From positions 1 to 13,164 of the forward strand of contig JAUUYD010000021.1 of the NCBI GenBank assembly GCA_030590585.1: DNA of 13,164 nt, written 5' to 3'. Both the position numbers and the translations under genes were made by a program. Of the stretch, positions 1-7,496 are shown piece after piece; positions within the stretch are counted from its first letter, which is position 1, and each line of letters begins with the position of its first letter. The stretch comes from Spirochaeta sp. Its GTDB lineage: Bacteria > Spirochaetota > Spirochaetia > Spirochaetales_E > Spirochaetaceae_B. The notes under the pieces are model-generated. The model worked only from the letters and a program-made list of their open reading frames with translations. It did no database searches and was not told the origin of the DNA.

Positions 1-695
1 GTGGTACCAATATTCTCTCCCAGGATAACAGCCGCCGCTACCGGAAAATCTATCCACCCTTTAAAAGCCATGGTGATAGTTATCGTCATAGCTGCGGATG
101 ATGACTGCACAATAACCGTGAGAAGTGTACCAATCATTACAAAAAGCATTGTCGACCCGAAACCCATCTGAGACCAGTTGGAAAGAAATGCCAGAACTTC
201 AGGATTATTCTTGATGTCGGGAACCGCATCCTTCATAAAGCTCAAACCCAGAAACAACAGGCCGAAGCCAATGAGGATGTCGGCAAACTCCCGCCGTTTG
301 GATCGGCCGCTGAAGTAAAAAGGAATAGCAATAGCAATGGCGGGAAGGGCTATATCGGCAATATGAAATTTAAAGCCGAGAACAGAAACAATCCATGCGG
401 TAAGGGTGGTTCCGATATTTGCTCCCATAATAACACCGAAAGATTGTTTTACCGTTATCAGGCCGGCATTTACCAGACTTACAAGGAGTACCGTCGTCGC
501 CGAAGAGGATTGTATGATGGATGTCACACCTACACCGGTCAGGACTCCGGCAAAACGATTTTCTGTCATGGTATGAAGAACCGATTTTAAACGGTTTCCC
601 GCCCGATTCTGAATCCCGTCGCTCATTATGCGCATTCCAACGAGAAACACACCGACACCGCCGATCAGATTCAACAGCTGGAAAAAACCTTTCAT
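1..695 (-). CDS. Na+/phosphate cotransporter family (NptA-like) protein, N-terminal part; continues past the left edge
   Basis: Inner-membrane transporter of the Na/Pi cotransporter II family, expected to couple phosphate uptake (or export) to sodium. I translated the reverse strand from the ATG at 695-693 and found 231 open codons to the window edge. The family's two-fold repeat is visible: QSSSATT at residues 62-68 with GANIGTT at 91-97, and again QSSSAAMT at 197-204 with GENIGT at 226-231. Both serine-rich motifs are the substrate/ion-binding signature of the family. Hydrophobic stretches lie near residues 5-22, 50-80, 85-107, 113-129, 138-155 and 180-196. The start is supported by GGAG seven bases upstream. 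Full-length members are usually over 300 residues and often end in a PhoU-like domain, which would lie outside the window. It diverges from the phosphotransacylase gene. Family is near certain; substrate is inferred from the family. Confidence 0.93.
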   Translation of the reverse strand, partial: MKGFFQLLNLIGGVGVFLVGMRIMSDGIQNRAGNRLKSVLHTMTENRFAGVLTGVGVTSIIQSSSATTVLLVSLVNAGLITVKQSFGVIMGANIGTTLTAWIVSVLGFKFHIADIALPAIAIAIPFYFSGRSKRREFADILIGFGLLFLGLSFMKDAVPDIKNNPEVLAFLSNWSQMGFGSTMLFVMIGTLLTVIVQSSSAAMTITITMAFKGWIDFPVAAAVILGENIGT

Positions 696-716
696 GTAAT
701 CACTCCGAACAAACGA

Positions 717-747
717 TGTTAGAAAGAGCTGACAATTCTTTCTAACA
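717..747. repeat. 11-bp perfect inverted repeat upstream of the Na/Pi transporter gene
   Basis: The arms TGTTAGAAAGA (717-727) and TCTTTCTAACA (737-747) are exact reverse complements with a 9-base spacer. The element starts 21 bp upstream of the transporter ATG, on its 5' side. Neither strand has a T-run directly after the hairpin, so it is not a convincing terminator. It could be a regulator-binding palindrome or a stem in the transporter's 5' leader. The arms and symmetry are seen directly; the role is inference. Confidence 0.6.
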
Positions 748-775
748 AATAACAGAAAAATAATCGAGTCCAATA

Positions 776-804
776 TGAAAAAGGAACACACAATAATCTA
801 TAAT
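776..804 (+). promoter_or_regulatory. Predicted sigma-70 promoter of the phosphotransacylase gene
   Basis: A perfect TATAAT lies at 799-804, 30 bases before the ATG at 835. A weak -35 (TGAAAA, 776-781) sits 17 bases upstream. Transcription would start near 811, giving a leader of about 25 nt. The -10 is convincing; the -35 matches only half the consensus, so activation or an alternative -35 is possible. Confidence 0.5.
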
Positions 805-834
805 GAGAACTAAAATGCGAGGACTGGTCAGGCA

Positions 835-1734
835 ATGTTTTTCCGAACCCTTGAATCCGATCTGAGAGACGGCCCCCGAATCCGTGTTGCTGTAGCCGGA
901 GCATCAGGGGATGAAATCTTTTCGTCTCTCAGACTCTCCGAAAAGCTGGGAATCACAGAGGCCCTGCTGGTAGGCGGCAGAGCTGATGCCATGGAAGGTG
1001 CAGACCGTGCCGGCATGGAATGTTTTTCCATCCTTGAAACCGATAGTGAGGATGAATCGGCCCGGAAAGCTGTGGATGCTGTTCGTGACGGACAGGCCGA
1101 CCTTCTCATGAAGGGTAAGGTTTCCACCGCCGTACTTCTTAAAGCCGTTCTCTCGGAAAAGATCGTTTTCTCCAGAGGAAAACTGCTCTCCCACCTGGCT
1201 GTGATGGAAGCCCCGGATGGACACATACTGGGCATCACCGACGGCGGAATGAATATCAGCCCCGATCTTTTACAGAAGAAAATCATACTCGAATCTGCTG
1301 TTGAGGCATTCAGGGCTCTGGGAATCAGAGTACCCAAAGTGGCTGTTCTGGCCGCCATGGAAAAAGAAAATCCCAAAATCCCCGAATCCCTGGATGCCGG
1401 AAAGCTCAGCCGTCTCCAGGACCAGGGGAAAATCACCGGGTGCATCGTGGAAGGTCCCATGGCACTGGATCTTGCCGTGAATCCCGAAGCCTGCCGGCTG
1501 AAGGATTACAAAGGAAAGATTCAGGGCGACGCGGACATACTCCTGGCACCGGATATTTCAGCTGGAAATATTCTTGGAAAATCCCTTGTTCATCTTGGCG
1601 GATGGAGAGGCGGCGGTCTCGTTGTCGGTGCAGGCCGCCCAATCATACTGCTCTCCAGAAGTGATACCGCTGAAGAGAAATACAATTCGATACTCCTTGC
1701 AATCACCCTGTTCCGAAACCAGAAGCGGGAATAA
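835..1734 (+). CDS. ptb: Phosphate butyryltransferase / phosphate acetyltransferase family enzyme
   Basis: Cytoplasmic enzyme expected to exchange CoA for phosphate on a short-chain acyl group (butyryl-CoA + Pi to butyryl phosphate + CoA, or an acetyl/branched-chain equivalent). The 299 residues match the usual length of Ptb proteins, and the PTA_PTB fold covers the whole chain. Recognisable blocks are GASGDE (22-27), LLMKGKVST (90-98), the TDGGMNISPDL block (135-145), PKVAVLAAMEKENPK (167-181), GCIVEGPMALDLAV (202-215) and GDADILLAPDISAGN (231-245), ending in the SRSDTAEEKYNSI segment (274-286). GAGG lies 12 bases before the ATG, a slightly long spacing. An ATG at 815 is out of frame. Butyrate kinase (buk) usually neighbours ptb, but none is here. 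The stop codon abuts that of the convergent permease with no gap. Acyl specificity cannot be read from sequence alone; Ptb is favoured over Pta by length and motifs. Confidence 0.88.
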   Translation: MFFRTLESDLRDGPRIRVAVAGASGDEIFSSLRLSEKLGITEALLVGGRADAMEGADRAGMECFSILETDSEDESARKAVDAVRDGQADLLMKGKVSTAVLLKAVLSEKIVFSRGKLLSHLAVMEAPDGHILGITDGGMNISPDLLQKKIILESAVEAFRALGIRVPKVAVLAAMEKENPKIPESLDAGKLSRLQDQGKITGCIVEGPMALDLAVNPEACRLKDYKGKIQGDADILLAPDISAGNILGKSLVHLGGWRGGGLVVGAGRPIILLSRSDTAEEKYNSILLAITLFRNQKRE

Positions 1735-2985
1735 TCAGGAAAAACGCAGAGATGAGGGAATATCCAGGCGGAGAATACGTCTGGTGGACAAAGCGGCCAC
1801 GAGTACAGATAGGCCTACTCCGAGTATCAGAGCAAAAAGATAACCCTGCAGATGCCAGGATCCGTAGAATATTCCTGTCATCCGGTACCCGAAATTTCCC
1901 TCCCGCATGATAGAGGAGTAATCCAGTCCATGATTGACAAGAGGAATATTCACCAATGCTCCCACCAGGATACCTAAAAAGCTCCCGATGACACCGATTC
2001 CTGCGGATTCCCAGAGAAACATGGTACGGATTCTCCTGTCAGCCATTCCCATGGCCCGCATCATCCCCACTTCCCGGCGGCGTTCATACACCGCCATCAG
2101 CATCGTATTGGAAATACCCACAGCTGCAATGATAAGAATCAGAAAAATAATGGTTCCGCTGCCGGAATGCTCTGCCGCCATTACCGCCACATAATCCGCG
2201 GCCTGAACTTCCCAGGGAGAGTACTCCAAACCCGCTTCCTCCACAATCTTTACCAGACCATGATTTCTGCTGCGTCCGAGTTCCGCACCCGGCCAGGTTA
2301 TGTAGAGGGATGTTATCTCGCCACCCATCTCCAGATAGGCATCGGCAGTATCCCTGGTTATATAAACACCACCCCTGTTGATGATCGGATTAGGACTGTC
2401 AAGAATACCCACAATCTCAAGATCAATTGTCTGGGCATAACCATCCCGGGTTTCGGTAACAGCAATCACCAAGGCACCCAGCTCTGCCCCGATATCTTCT
2501 GCGAGCCAGCTTCCCAGAAGGGCTCCATCCTCCCCCTTTCGGAGCCAGCGACCTTCCACAAGAGTGTCTTCCAAGTGAAAAACTTTACCATCCAGCCTGG
2601 GGTCGATGGCAATAACCCGGGCCGGAATATTCCCGTCTTCAGGAAAGGGGTCCTGAAAGAACACCAAATCCGCACCGAATATAATCCGTGGAGCGGCAGA
2701 TGCTCCCCCCGCCTCAAGCTCGGATGCCAGTTTTTCCCAGACAAAAGATTTATCCAGAGGAAATGATTCCCTGTCCTCCAGGTATCCCGGGCCGGCAGCC
2801 ATGGCATCGGCAGTTTCATACCACCGGAGGTTGCGGACCGATTCATCGGCGGCTCCCTCGAGGATGGAGTCTACCCAGATGTACATGGTGAGACCGAATG
2901 CAATGGCACCGGCGGTTATCAGAGTCCTCCGCTTATACCGCAGGAGATTTTTGAATGCCAGGCTGAGTACCCAGGTTCTTTTCAC
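1735..2985 (-). CDS. FtsX/MacB-type ABC transporter permease, last gene of the operon (paralogue of the permease at 6252-7496)
   Basis: Inner-membrane permease of the MacB/LolCE (FtsX-domain) superfamily, 416 residues. A first TM helix lies near 21-43. A large periplasmic domain (about 44-275) resembles the MacB core. Three C-terminal helices follow near 278-298, 326-349 and 381-401. The loop after TM2 has the family's ISNTMLMAVYERRREVGMMR pattern (291-310), which contacts the ATPase. It shares long identical blocks with the permease at 6252-7496, including DPFPEDG, LAEDIGA, TRDGY and the C-terminal RILRLDIPSSLRF. The start is GTG at 2985-2983, chosen because GGGAG sits five bases upstream and the protein aligns with its paralogue from the first residues. 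It lies 13 bp after the beta-barrel gene and has no ATPase of its own, so it presumably uses the one at 7493-8176. Confidence 0.93.
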   Translation of the reverse strand: MKRTWVLSLAFKNLLRYKRRTLITAGAIAFGLTMYIWVDSILEGAADESVRNLRWYETADAMAAGPGYLEDRESFPLDKSFVWEKLASELEAGGASAAPRIIFGADLVFFQDPFPEDGNIPARVIAIDPRLDGKVFHLEDTLVEGRWLRKGEDGALLGSWLAEDIGAELGALVIAVTETRDGYAQTIDLEIVGILDSPNPIINRGGVYITRDTADAYLEMGGEITSLYITWPGAELGRSRNHGLVKIVEEAGLEYSPWEVQAADYVAVMAAEHSGSGTIIFLILIIAAVGISNTMLMAVYERRREVGMMRAMGMADRRIRTMFLWESAGIGVIGSFLGILVGALVNIPLVNHGLDYSSIMREGNFGYRMTGIFYGSWHLQGYLFALILGVGLSVLVAALSTRRILRLDIPSSLRFS

Positions 2986-2998
2986 TTATTCTCCCACA

Positions 2999-4249
2999 TC
3001 AATAACTGTATCTGGCACCAAGGGTGATGTTGACTCCGTTGAATTCGAAATCGGCCCAGGAATCAGTTGTACCCGGATAATCCGGCCATACCCCGCTTCT
3101 ATCATAAGCAAACAGCGCATCTTCGTCCCCGGCATTCACAACCACGAATCCCAGCAGTGTAAAACCCTGGAACACATTCCATCCGAACGTAGTGGTTATC
3201 TGGGCCGAGGCATCAACCGGGGATATCACCGACTGAACACTGGTAAACCATGTGGAGCGCATCATCCAGGTGAATTCGGGATAAATCATGATACCGTAAT
3301 ACCCGGCATTACCGTCTATAAGATCCTGGAAATCCCGAGCACTCCAGTTCTGCCAGGGCATCACCAGGGTTTCCAAACGCAGGGTGAGGGTACTGTCGTA
3401 TCCGGTCTGGAACTGATGGAAAGCCCCGAAGCTGAAATTCACCGTCTTACTGATCTCATCCCAATTGTCCCTGTTCACCCCGGCATCGCTGTCCCACCCT
3501 GCGGCCAGAGACACCGCGCCGTAAAGATCCACCCCGGCATGGCCGTGAAATGAAAAGTAAGGACGATGACCTAACAGATCCGTGGCCACTTTGGCATCCC
3601 CTTTGTAGAGGTAACCTGTTTCAAGCCGCCAGCCCCCGGCACGTCCAAAGAAACGCAGTCCCCCGGATGTTTTATCGATAGTCTGAACTTCAAGGGAGCC
3701 GGAACTGAAATCAATGCTCGGGGGCAGCAGAACCCCTTCAATATAGCTGAAATCCCCTGTTGGGATATTGAATGCCGTCAAAAACGCCGTATCATCCCGG
3801 ATTGTTGACTGGGTAAAGTCCAGATACGGGCTGAGTGACCCGAAAAGCACATCCCCGGAATTGAAGACAAATCCATTCCCCCAGGCCACCTTGGTTTTAC
3901 CGGCGGTAAGCCGCCAGGAAGGGAAATTCGCCTTGAACCAGAAGCGCTTGAGATTCAATGCCGGAACAGCCGCCATCGACGATCCGCCGCTGAGATCCAC
4001 CGGGTAGAATTCCACTGCCACTTCGGCCCGCATATTCCGGTTCCCTGTCGAACCCAGACGAATATCAGCCATACCGCTCCCCGTGTAATACCAGGAATCA
4101 TTCCGGCCCCGGTAAACCGTGTTGTAGAGCTCAAGATTGGTCCGAACCTCGGTTTCAGAGAAAGCGGAAACAAGCCCTGCCAGACCAAGGACAACAGTAA
4201 ATAAACCGATCAGGAACCGCCCCGGGTAAAAAAGCCATTTCCATTTCAT
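2999..4249 (-). CDS. Predicted outer-membrane beta-barrel protein of the operon
   Basis: I do not recognise a named family. The 416-residue protein begins with a signal peptide: basic MKWKW start, hydrophobic core near 11-27, likely cleavage after VSA at residue 29. The rest alternates polar and aromatic/hydrophobic residues as transmembrane beta-strands do, is rich in W, Y, F and G, and has no cysteine. It ends in RYSY; a terminal aromatic residue preceded by alternating hydrophobics is the usual C-terminal signature recognised by the BAM complex. A WGNGFVFNSGDVLFG stretch (123-137) recalls a WG-x-G-x(n)-N-x-x-D pattern found in several porin-like families; that link is inference. It starts 2 bp after the stop of the LolA-like gene without a clear Shine-Dalgarno, so translational coupling is likely. 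By context it is the outer-membrane component of the envelope system. Confidence 0.8.
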   Translation of the reverse strand: MKWKWLFYPGRFLIGLFTVVLGLAGLVSAFSETEVRTNLELYNTVYRGRNDSWYYTGSGMADIRLGSTGNRNMRAEVAVEFYPVDLSGGSSMAAVPALNLKRFWFKANFPSWRLTAGKTKVAWGNGFVFNSGDVLFGSLSPYLDFTQSTIRDDTAFLTAFNIPTGDFSYIEGVLLPPSIDFSSGSLEVQTIDKTSGGLRFFGRAGGWRLETGYLYKGDAKVATDLLGHRPYFSFHGHAGVDLYGAVSLAAGWDSDAGVNRDNWDEISKTVNFSFGAFHQFQTGYDSTLTLRLETLVMPWQNWSARDFQDLIDGNAGYYGIMIYPEFTWMMRSTWFTSVQSVISPVDASAQITTTFGWNVFQGFTLLGFVVVNAGDEDALFAYDRSGVWPDYPGTTDSWADFEFNGVNITLGARYSY

Positions 4250-4251
4250 AT

Positions 4252-4983
4252 CTAATACAGCGACCGCAGTGAGAATATATCGCTGTCCAGATCCGGATCA
4301 ATTTCCAATTTGTCGATGCGCATTCTGGTACTCGATCCCCGGCGGAGCTGGTCTTCCATAACCATCTCGGTAATCATCAAACGGCCGTCACCGAATTTTT
4401 CCACCTTGATAACATCCACAATCTTCAGAATCCGGCCGGACCTGGCATAGTACTCGGCCTCTCTCAGGACATAATCCGTCTTCCCCACTTTCACAATCTG
4501 CTTCGGGTAGGGAACATCCCGGCTGGTGGCGATCATCTCGATTATCCAGCAGTCCTCACCGTCCACCATTTCGCTGCCGATCATCTCCACGTCGTACTTA
4601 TCCAGGGTGTCCCGGCCCTCGGTGATATCCTCGTAGGAAATATCCCCGAACATGGACTGTTTTAAAGCCGACCCGTGCATGGGGATGATATCCTCGGCAT
4701 CCGGGTAAAAGAGGTAGAGCTCGTCATCCACCCGGAGAATTTTCTGTCCCCGTTCTTCAACATTCGTAAACTCAATCAGAAAATCCTGCGACCCCCTGGA
4801 CCAGGATTTGTAGGTACTCCGCTTCTCACCGAATCGATCCTCGGTAATCATTGTGCCTTCGGAGTACATCGTGTCAAAAGTCTGCATCTCGTCCATTTTT
4901 TGAATGACCTCTTGTGCCGTCTGGGCGAAAGTATTCACTACAAGCGCCGTCAGGAAGGTCAGCAAAATCAGAATTTTCTTCAT
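4252..4983 (-). CDS. Secreted LolA-like protein (outer membrane lipoprotein-sorting protein family)
   Basis: Predicted periplasmic carrier with the LolA/LolB-type half-barrel fold, 243 residues. The signal peptide is MKKILILLTFLTALVVNTFA with cleavage expected at residues 20/21. No lipobox cysteine is present, so it should be soluble. The mature part has the features of the 'outer membrane lipoprotein-sorting protein' group: TAQEVIQKMDEMQ helix (22-34), a first strand with EGTMITEDRFGEKR (42-55), the SQDFLIEF strand (65-72), the RGQKILRVDDELYLFYPDA block (78-96) and a late QIVKVGKTDYVLREAEYY segment. Two ATGs lie upstream in frame (5001 and 4989), but the AAGGAG at 4995-4990 fits only the ATG at 4983 (six-base spacing). 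In LolA the cavity shields lipid acyl chains between inner-membrane LolCDE and the outer membrane; here, between FtsX permeases and a beta-barrel, an analogous hydrophobic-cargo role is likely but unproven. Confidence 0.87.
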   Translation of the reverse strand: MKKILILLTFLTALVVNTFAQTAQEVIQKMDEMQTFDTMYSEGTMITEDRFGEKRSTYKSWSRGSQDFLIEFTNVEERGQKILRVDDELYLFYPDAEDIIPMHGSALKQSMFGDISYEDITEGRDTLDKYDVEMIGSEMVDGEDCWIIEMIATSRDVPYPKQIVKVGKTDYVLREAEYYARSGRILKIVDVIKVEKFGDGRLMITEMVMEDQLRRGSSTRMRIDKLEIDPDLDSDIFSLRSLY

Positions 4984-4989
4984 ATTCAT

Positions 4990-4995
4990 CTCCTT
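4990..4995 (-). promoter_or_regulatory. Ribosome binding site that sets the start of the LolA-like gene
   Basis: AAGGAG on the minus strand overlaps the TAA stop of the upstream permease (TAAGGAG). It is adjacent to the ATG at 4989 and upstream-incompatible with that at 5001, but six bases from the ATG at 4983. This fixes the start so that the protein begins with a normal MKK signal peptide. Confidence 0.75.
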
Positions 4996-6241
4996 ATACA
5001 TGACGCAATGCTTCCACCGGAGTAATCTTCGCCGCCCGGCGGGAAGGCCACCATGTAGCCAGTCCTGTCACAATAACTGAATAGACAAACACCATCACTG
5101 TGGATTTAAAATTCAGTACCGGGTAAATAACCGTACCGATACCCATATTGTCCATTCCTTCCATCGCTTCAGCCATGGCATCAAATCCCACCTTACTGTA
5201 ATAACCTGTCAAGATCATTCCTCCGGCAATACCCACCAGGGCACCGGCGATGCTGATGAAAAGGGCTTCAAGGAAGAAGAGTTTAACCAGCTGTTTTCCG
5301 GTCATCCCCATGGCTCCCAGAGTTCCGATTTCCTTCATTCTTTCAAAAATCACCATGATGGTAGTGTTAATAATCACCGTACTGGCCAGGAGGAAAAAAA
5401 TAACGCCGATGATGTCATAAATTTTCACCGCGATATCTATCATGGCGGCCATGCCGTTAACTTCCTTGTATTCCAGAACATTCAAAACGACTCCGGAAGT
5501 CAGGGATTCGGATAACCGGACCGCCACAGCTTTCGGTGAAGCCGATTTCTCATCAACCTTAACAAGTATTTCCTGAACCTGATCCGGGAGCCAGAGAAAT
5601 CTCTGAACGGTGTCCAGCGGCACCTGAACCATGGTTTGTTCCAGACCCGGCATGGGAAGGGACAGAATTCCGACGACTGTAAAGGTGTAGGCATTGCTGC
5701 CCCGGGAACCCGACTGGGATAAAACCGTAAATTTTCCACCGATGTCCACCCCGAGCTTCTCAGCCAGAGCCCGGCCGATGAGGGCTTCCCTGCTGCCGGC
5801 CTCGGGAAACCGGCCTTCAATAAGGGTCCGTTCATAATCCTGATAGGAAACCTCCCGACTGAAATCCACACCCAGACCCATAACATTCACTTTTTCATCA
5901 CTGCCGATACCGCCAATCGGTATTCGGCCGGGAAAATTGATACGGGGACTTACAGCCGTCACAGCCGGATCGTTTTCAATATCCTGTACCAATATCTCAT
6001 AATCCGGAATAGCCAGATGCATGGGATTGAGACGTTCATATTTGTCAAATTCGAAATTCCGTACCCGAAAAGCACCGGTCATGTAGGTCCAGAGATTCTG
6101 TTCCATATCGTCCACCATACCCGCGAGAAAGGCGAAGAGGAAAACAATGGCAAAAGCGGCAATGGCGATGGCGCTGCCCGAGAGCAGACTGCGCCGCTTG
6201 TTTCTTGAAATATTACGTAAGGCGATTTTATAGAGTTTCAT
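4994..6241 (-). CDS. FtsX/LolE-type ABC transporter permease (the dissimilar member of the three)
   Basis: Inner-membrane permease of the MacB/LolCE superfamily, 415 residues. The N-terminal YKIALRNISRNKRRSLLS segment leads into TM1 (about 21-42). A periplasmic MacB-core-like domain follows, then three helices (about 277-300, 325-350 and 383-403). The cytosolic loop IFERMKEIGTLGAMGMT and the C-terminal PSRRAAKITPVEALR are textbook signatures of LolC/LolE/MacB permeases. The frame is open 47 codons further upstream inside the preceding gene, but AGGAGGG at 6253-6247 places the start at the ATG at 6241. It begins 10 bp after the preceding permease stop. It is clearly less similar to the two other permeases of the operon than they are to each other, so it may form the second half of a LolC/LolE-like heterodimer. 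Confidence 0.93.
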   Translation of the reverse strand: MKLYKIALRNISRNKRRSLLSGSAIAIAAFAIVFLFAFLAGMVDDMEQNLWTYMTGAFRVRNFEFDKYERLNPMHLAIPDYEILVQDIENDPAVTAVSPRINFPGRIPIGGIGSDEKVNVMGLGVDFSREVSYQDYERTLIEGRFPEAGSREALIGRALAEKLGVDIGGKFTVLSQSGSRGSNAYTFTVVGILSLPMPGLEQTMVQVPLDTVQRFLWLPDQVQEILVKVDEKSASPKAVAVRLSESLTSGVVLNVLEYKEVNGMAAMIDIAVKIYDIIGVIFFLLASTVIINTTIMVIFERMKEIGTLGAMGMTGKQLVKLFFLEALFISIAGALVGIAGGMILTGYYSKVGFDAMAEAMEGMDNMGIGTVIYPVLNFKSTVMVFVYSVIVTGLATWWPSRRAAKITPVEALRHV

Positions 6242-6251
6242 CACATCCCTC

Positions 6252-7496
6252 CTACTGAAACCGCAAGCTGCTGGGAATATCCAGCCGCAGGATACGGTGT
6301 GTTGAGAATGCGGCAACCAGAACGGCCATTCCCACTCCCAGGGCAAAAGCAATAAACATATTATGAACATTCCAGACACCATACATCTGTCCCTGTATCC
6401 GGTATCCGAAACTCGCCTCCCGGAGAAGGAAGGTATAATCGATTCCCCACTTCACCAGGGGCCAGGTGGCAAGGGCGCCCAGGCCCACACCATAGATACC
6501 CCCAAGCAGACCAATCCCTGCAGACTCCCAGAGAAACAGCTTTCTTATCTCCCGGTCCCTCATTCCCAGGGCACGCATCATACCCAGTTCCCTCACCCTC
6601 TCGTACACAGCCATGAGCATGGTATTGGAAATTCCGACACCGGCAATAATGAGAATCAGAACGATAATCATTCCTGTACCTCCGGCTTTTGCCTTGGAAA
6701 TCGCAATGAAATCCGCACCAAGAATACGCCAGTCCAGAGCTTCCAGCCCCAGGGTCTCGGCATCGGGCACCAGCTCTGCAAAGGCTTCATCTGCTGCAGC
6801 ACCTGTTCCAAGGTTCACATTCACTTCGGTAACATTACCGTTCATTTCCAAATATTCGTCAGCCACAGACAGGGGAAGAAACATACCGGACCTGGAAATT
6901 TCCGGATTCGGGCAGTTAACGATTCCCACGACTTCCAGATCGAACACCTGGACATAACCATCCCGGGTCTGGGTTTCAATCAGAACCGTATACCCGATAT
7001 CCGCCCCGATATCCTCAGCCAACCAGTGACCGATAACCAGCCCCTGTTCACCGTCAGTGAGCCAGGAACCTTTAACCAGACTGTCCTCCAGCTTGAATAC
7101 CCCGGTATCCTTAACGGGATCGATGGCAATAAAACGTCCGGGAATGCTGCCGTCCTCAGGAAAGGGGTCCTTGTAGAAAATCAAATCGCCTCCAAAGCTG
7201 ATTCGGGATGAGTATTCTCCTCCCGAGGACTCCAGAAGCGGAGAAACAACATCCGGATCGAAGGATAATTCCAGTGGAAAAGTTTCCCTGTCATCCCAAT
7301 AGCCCGGAGCCATGAAACGCCCGGTGGCTGTCTCGTAGAGCCGAAGGTTGGTTTCCGATTCAATATCTATGCCGGTGAGCAGGGATCTCATTACGATAAA
7401 CATCATCAGCCCGTAGGCAATGGCACCGGCGGTAATCATGGTCCGCTTCTTGTAACGGGCCAGATTCTGAAATGCCATTTTCGGCAGGAAATTCAT
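6252..7496 (-). CDS. FtsX/MacB-type ABC transporter permease, first of a paralogous pair
   Basis: Inner-membrane permease, 414 residues, with the four-helix MacB/LolCE plan. TM1 lies near 21-42, a periplasmic domain at about 43-270, and three helices near 275-295, 324-347 and 380-399. The coupling loop SNTMLMAVYERVRELGMMRA (290-309) and the C-terminal RILRLDIPSSLRF closely match the permease at 1735-2985, and the resemblance continues through the periplasmic domain (DPFPEDG, LAEDIGAD, QTRDGY). Its ATG overlaps the ATPase stop in an ATGA (7496-7493), and GAGG lies five bases upstream, so the pair is translationally coupled. Position directly after the ATPase gene makes it the likely primary partner of that subunit. 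Confidence 0.94.
   Translation of the reverse strand: MNFLPKMAFQNLARYKKRTMITAGAIAYGLMMFIVMRSLLTGIDIESETNLRLYETATGRFMAPGYWDDRETFPLELSFDPDVVSPLLESSGGEYSSRISFGGDLIFYKDPFPEDGSIPGRFIAIDPVKDTGVFKLEDSLVKGSWLTDGEQGLVIGHWLAEDIGADIGYTVLIETQTRDGYVQVFDLEVVGIVNCPNPEISRSGMFLPLSVADEYLEMNGNVTEVNVNLGTGAAADEAFAELVPDAETLGLEALDWRILGADFIAISKAKAGGTGMIIVLILIIAGVGISNTMLMAVYERVRELGMMRALGMRDREIRKLFLWESAGIGLLGGIYGVGLGALATWPLVKWGIDYTFLLREASFGYRIQGQMYGVWNVHNMFIAFALGVGMAVLVAAFSTHRILRLDIPSSLRFQ

Noticed and set aside
717..747. Rho-independent terminator
   Set aside because: The stem is AT-rich and neither strand has a T-run after it; no gene ends next to it.
828..1460. Long open frame (210 codons) on the minus strand opposite the phosphotransacylase
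   Set aside because: The protein is Ser/Arg-rich with no recognisable domain and lies wholly antisense to a gene with clear family motifs.
2801..3553. Open frame of 250 codons on the plus strand across the permease/barrel junction
   Set aside because: No domain or ribosome binding site, and it is antisense to two well-supported genes; an artefact of codon bias.
6242..6382. Longer N-terminus for the LolE-type permease
   Set aside because: The extra 47 codons lie inside the previous permease gene, and AGGAGG is placed for the ATG at 6241, where the family alignment begins.
6363..7211. Open frame of 282 codons on the plus strand
   Set aside because: Antisense to the permease at 6252-7496; its composition (many H, N, P) is that of a shadow frame, with no motif.
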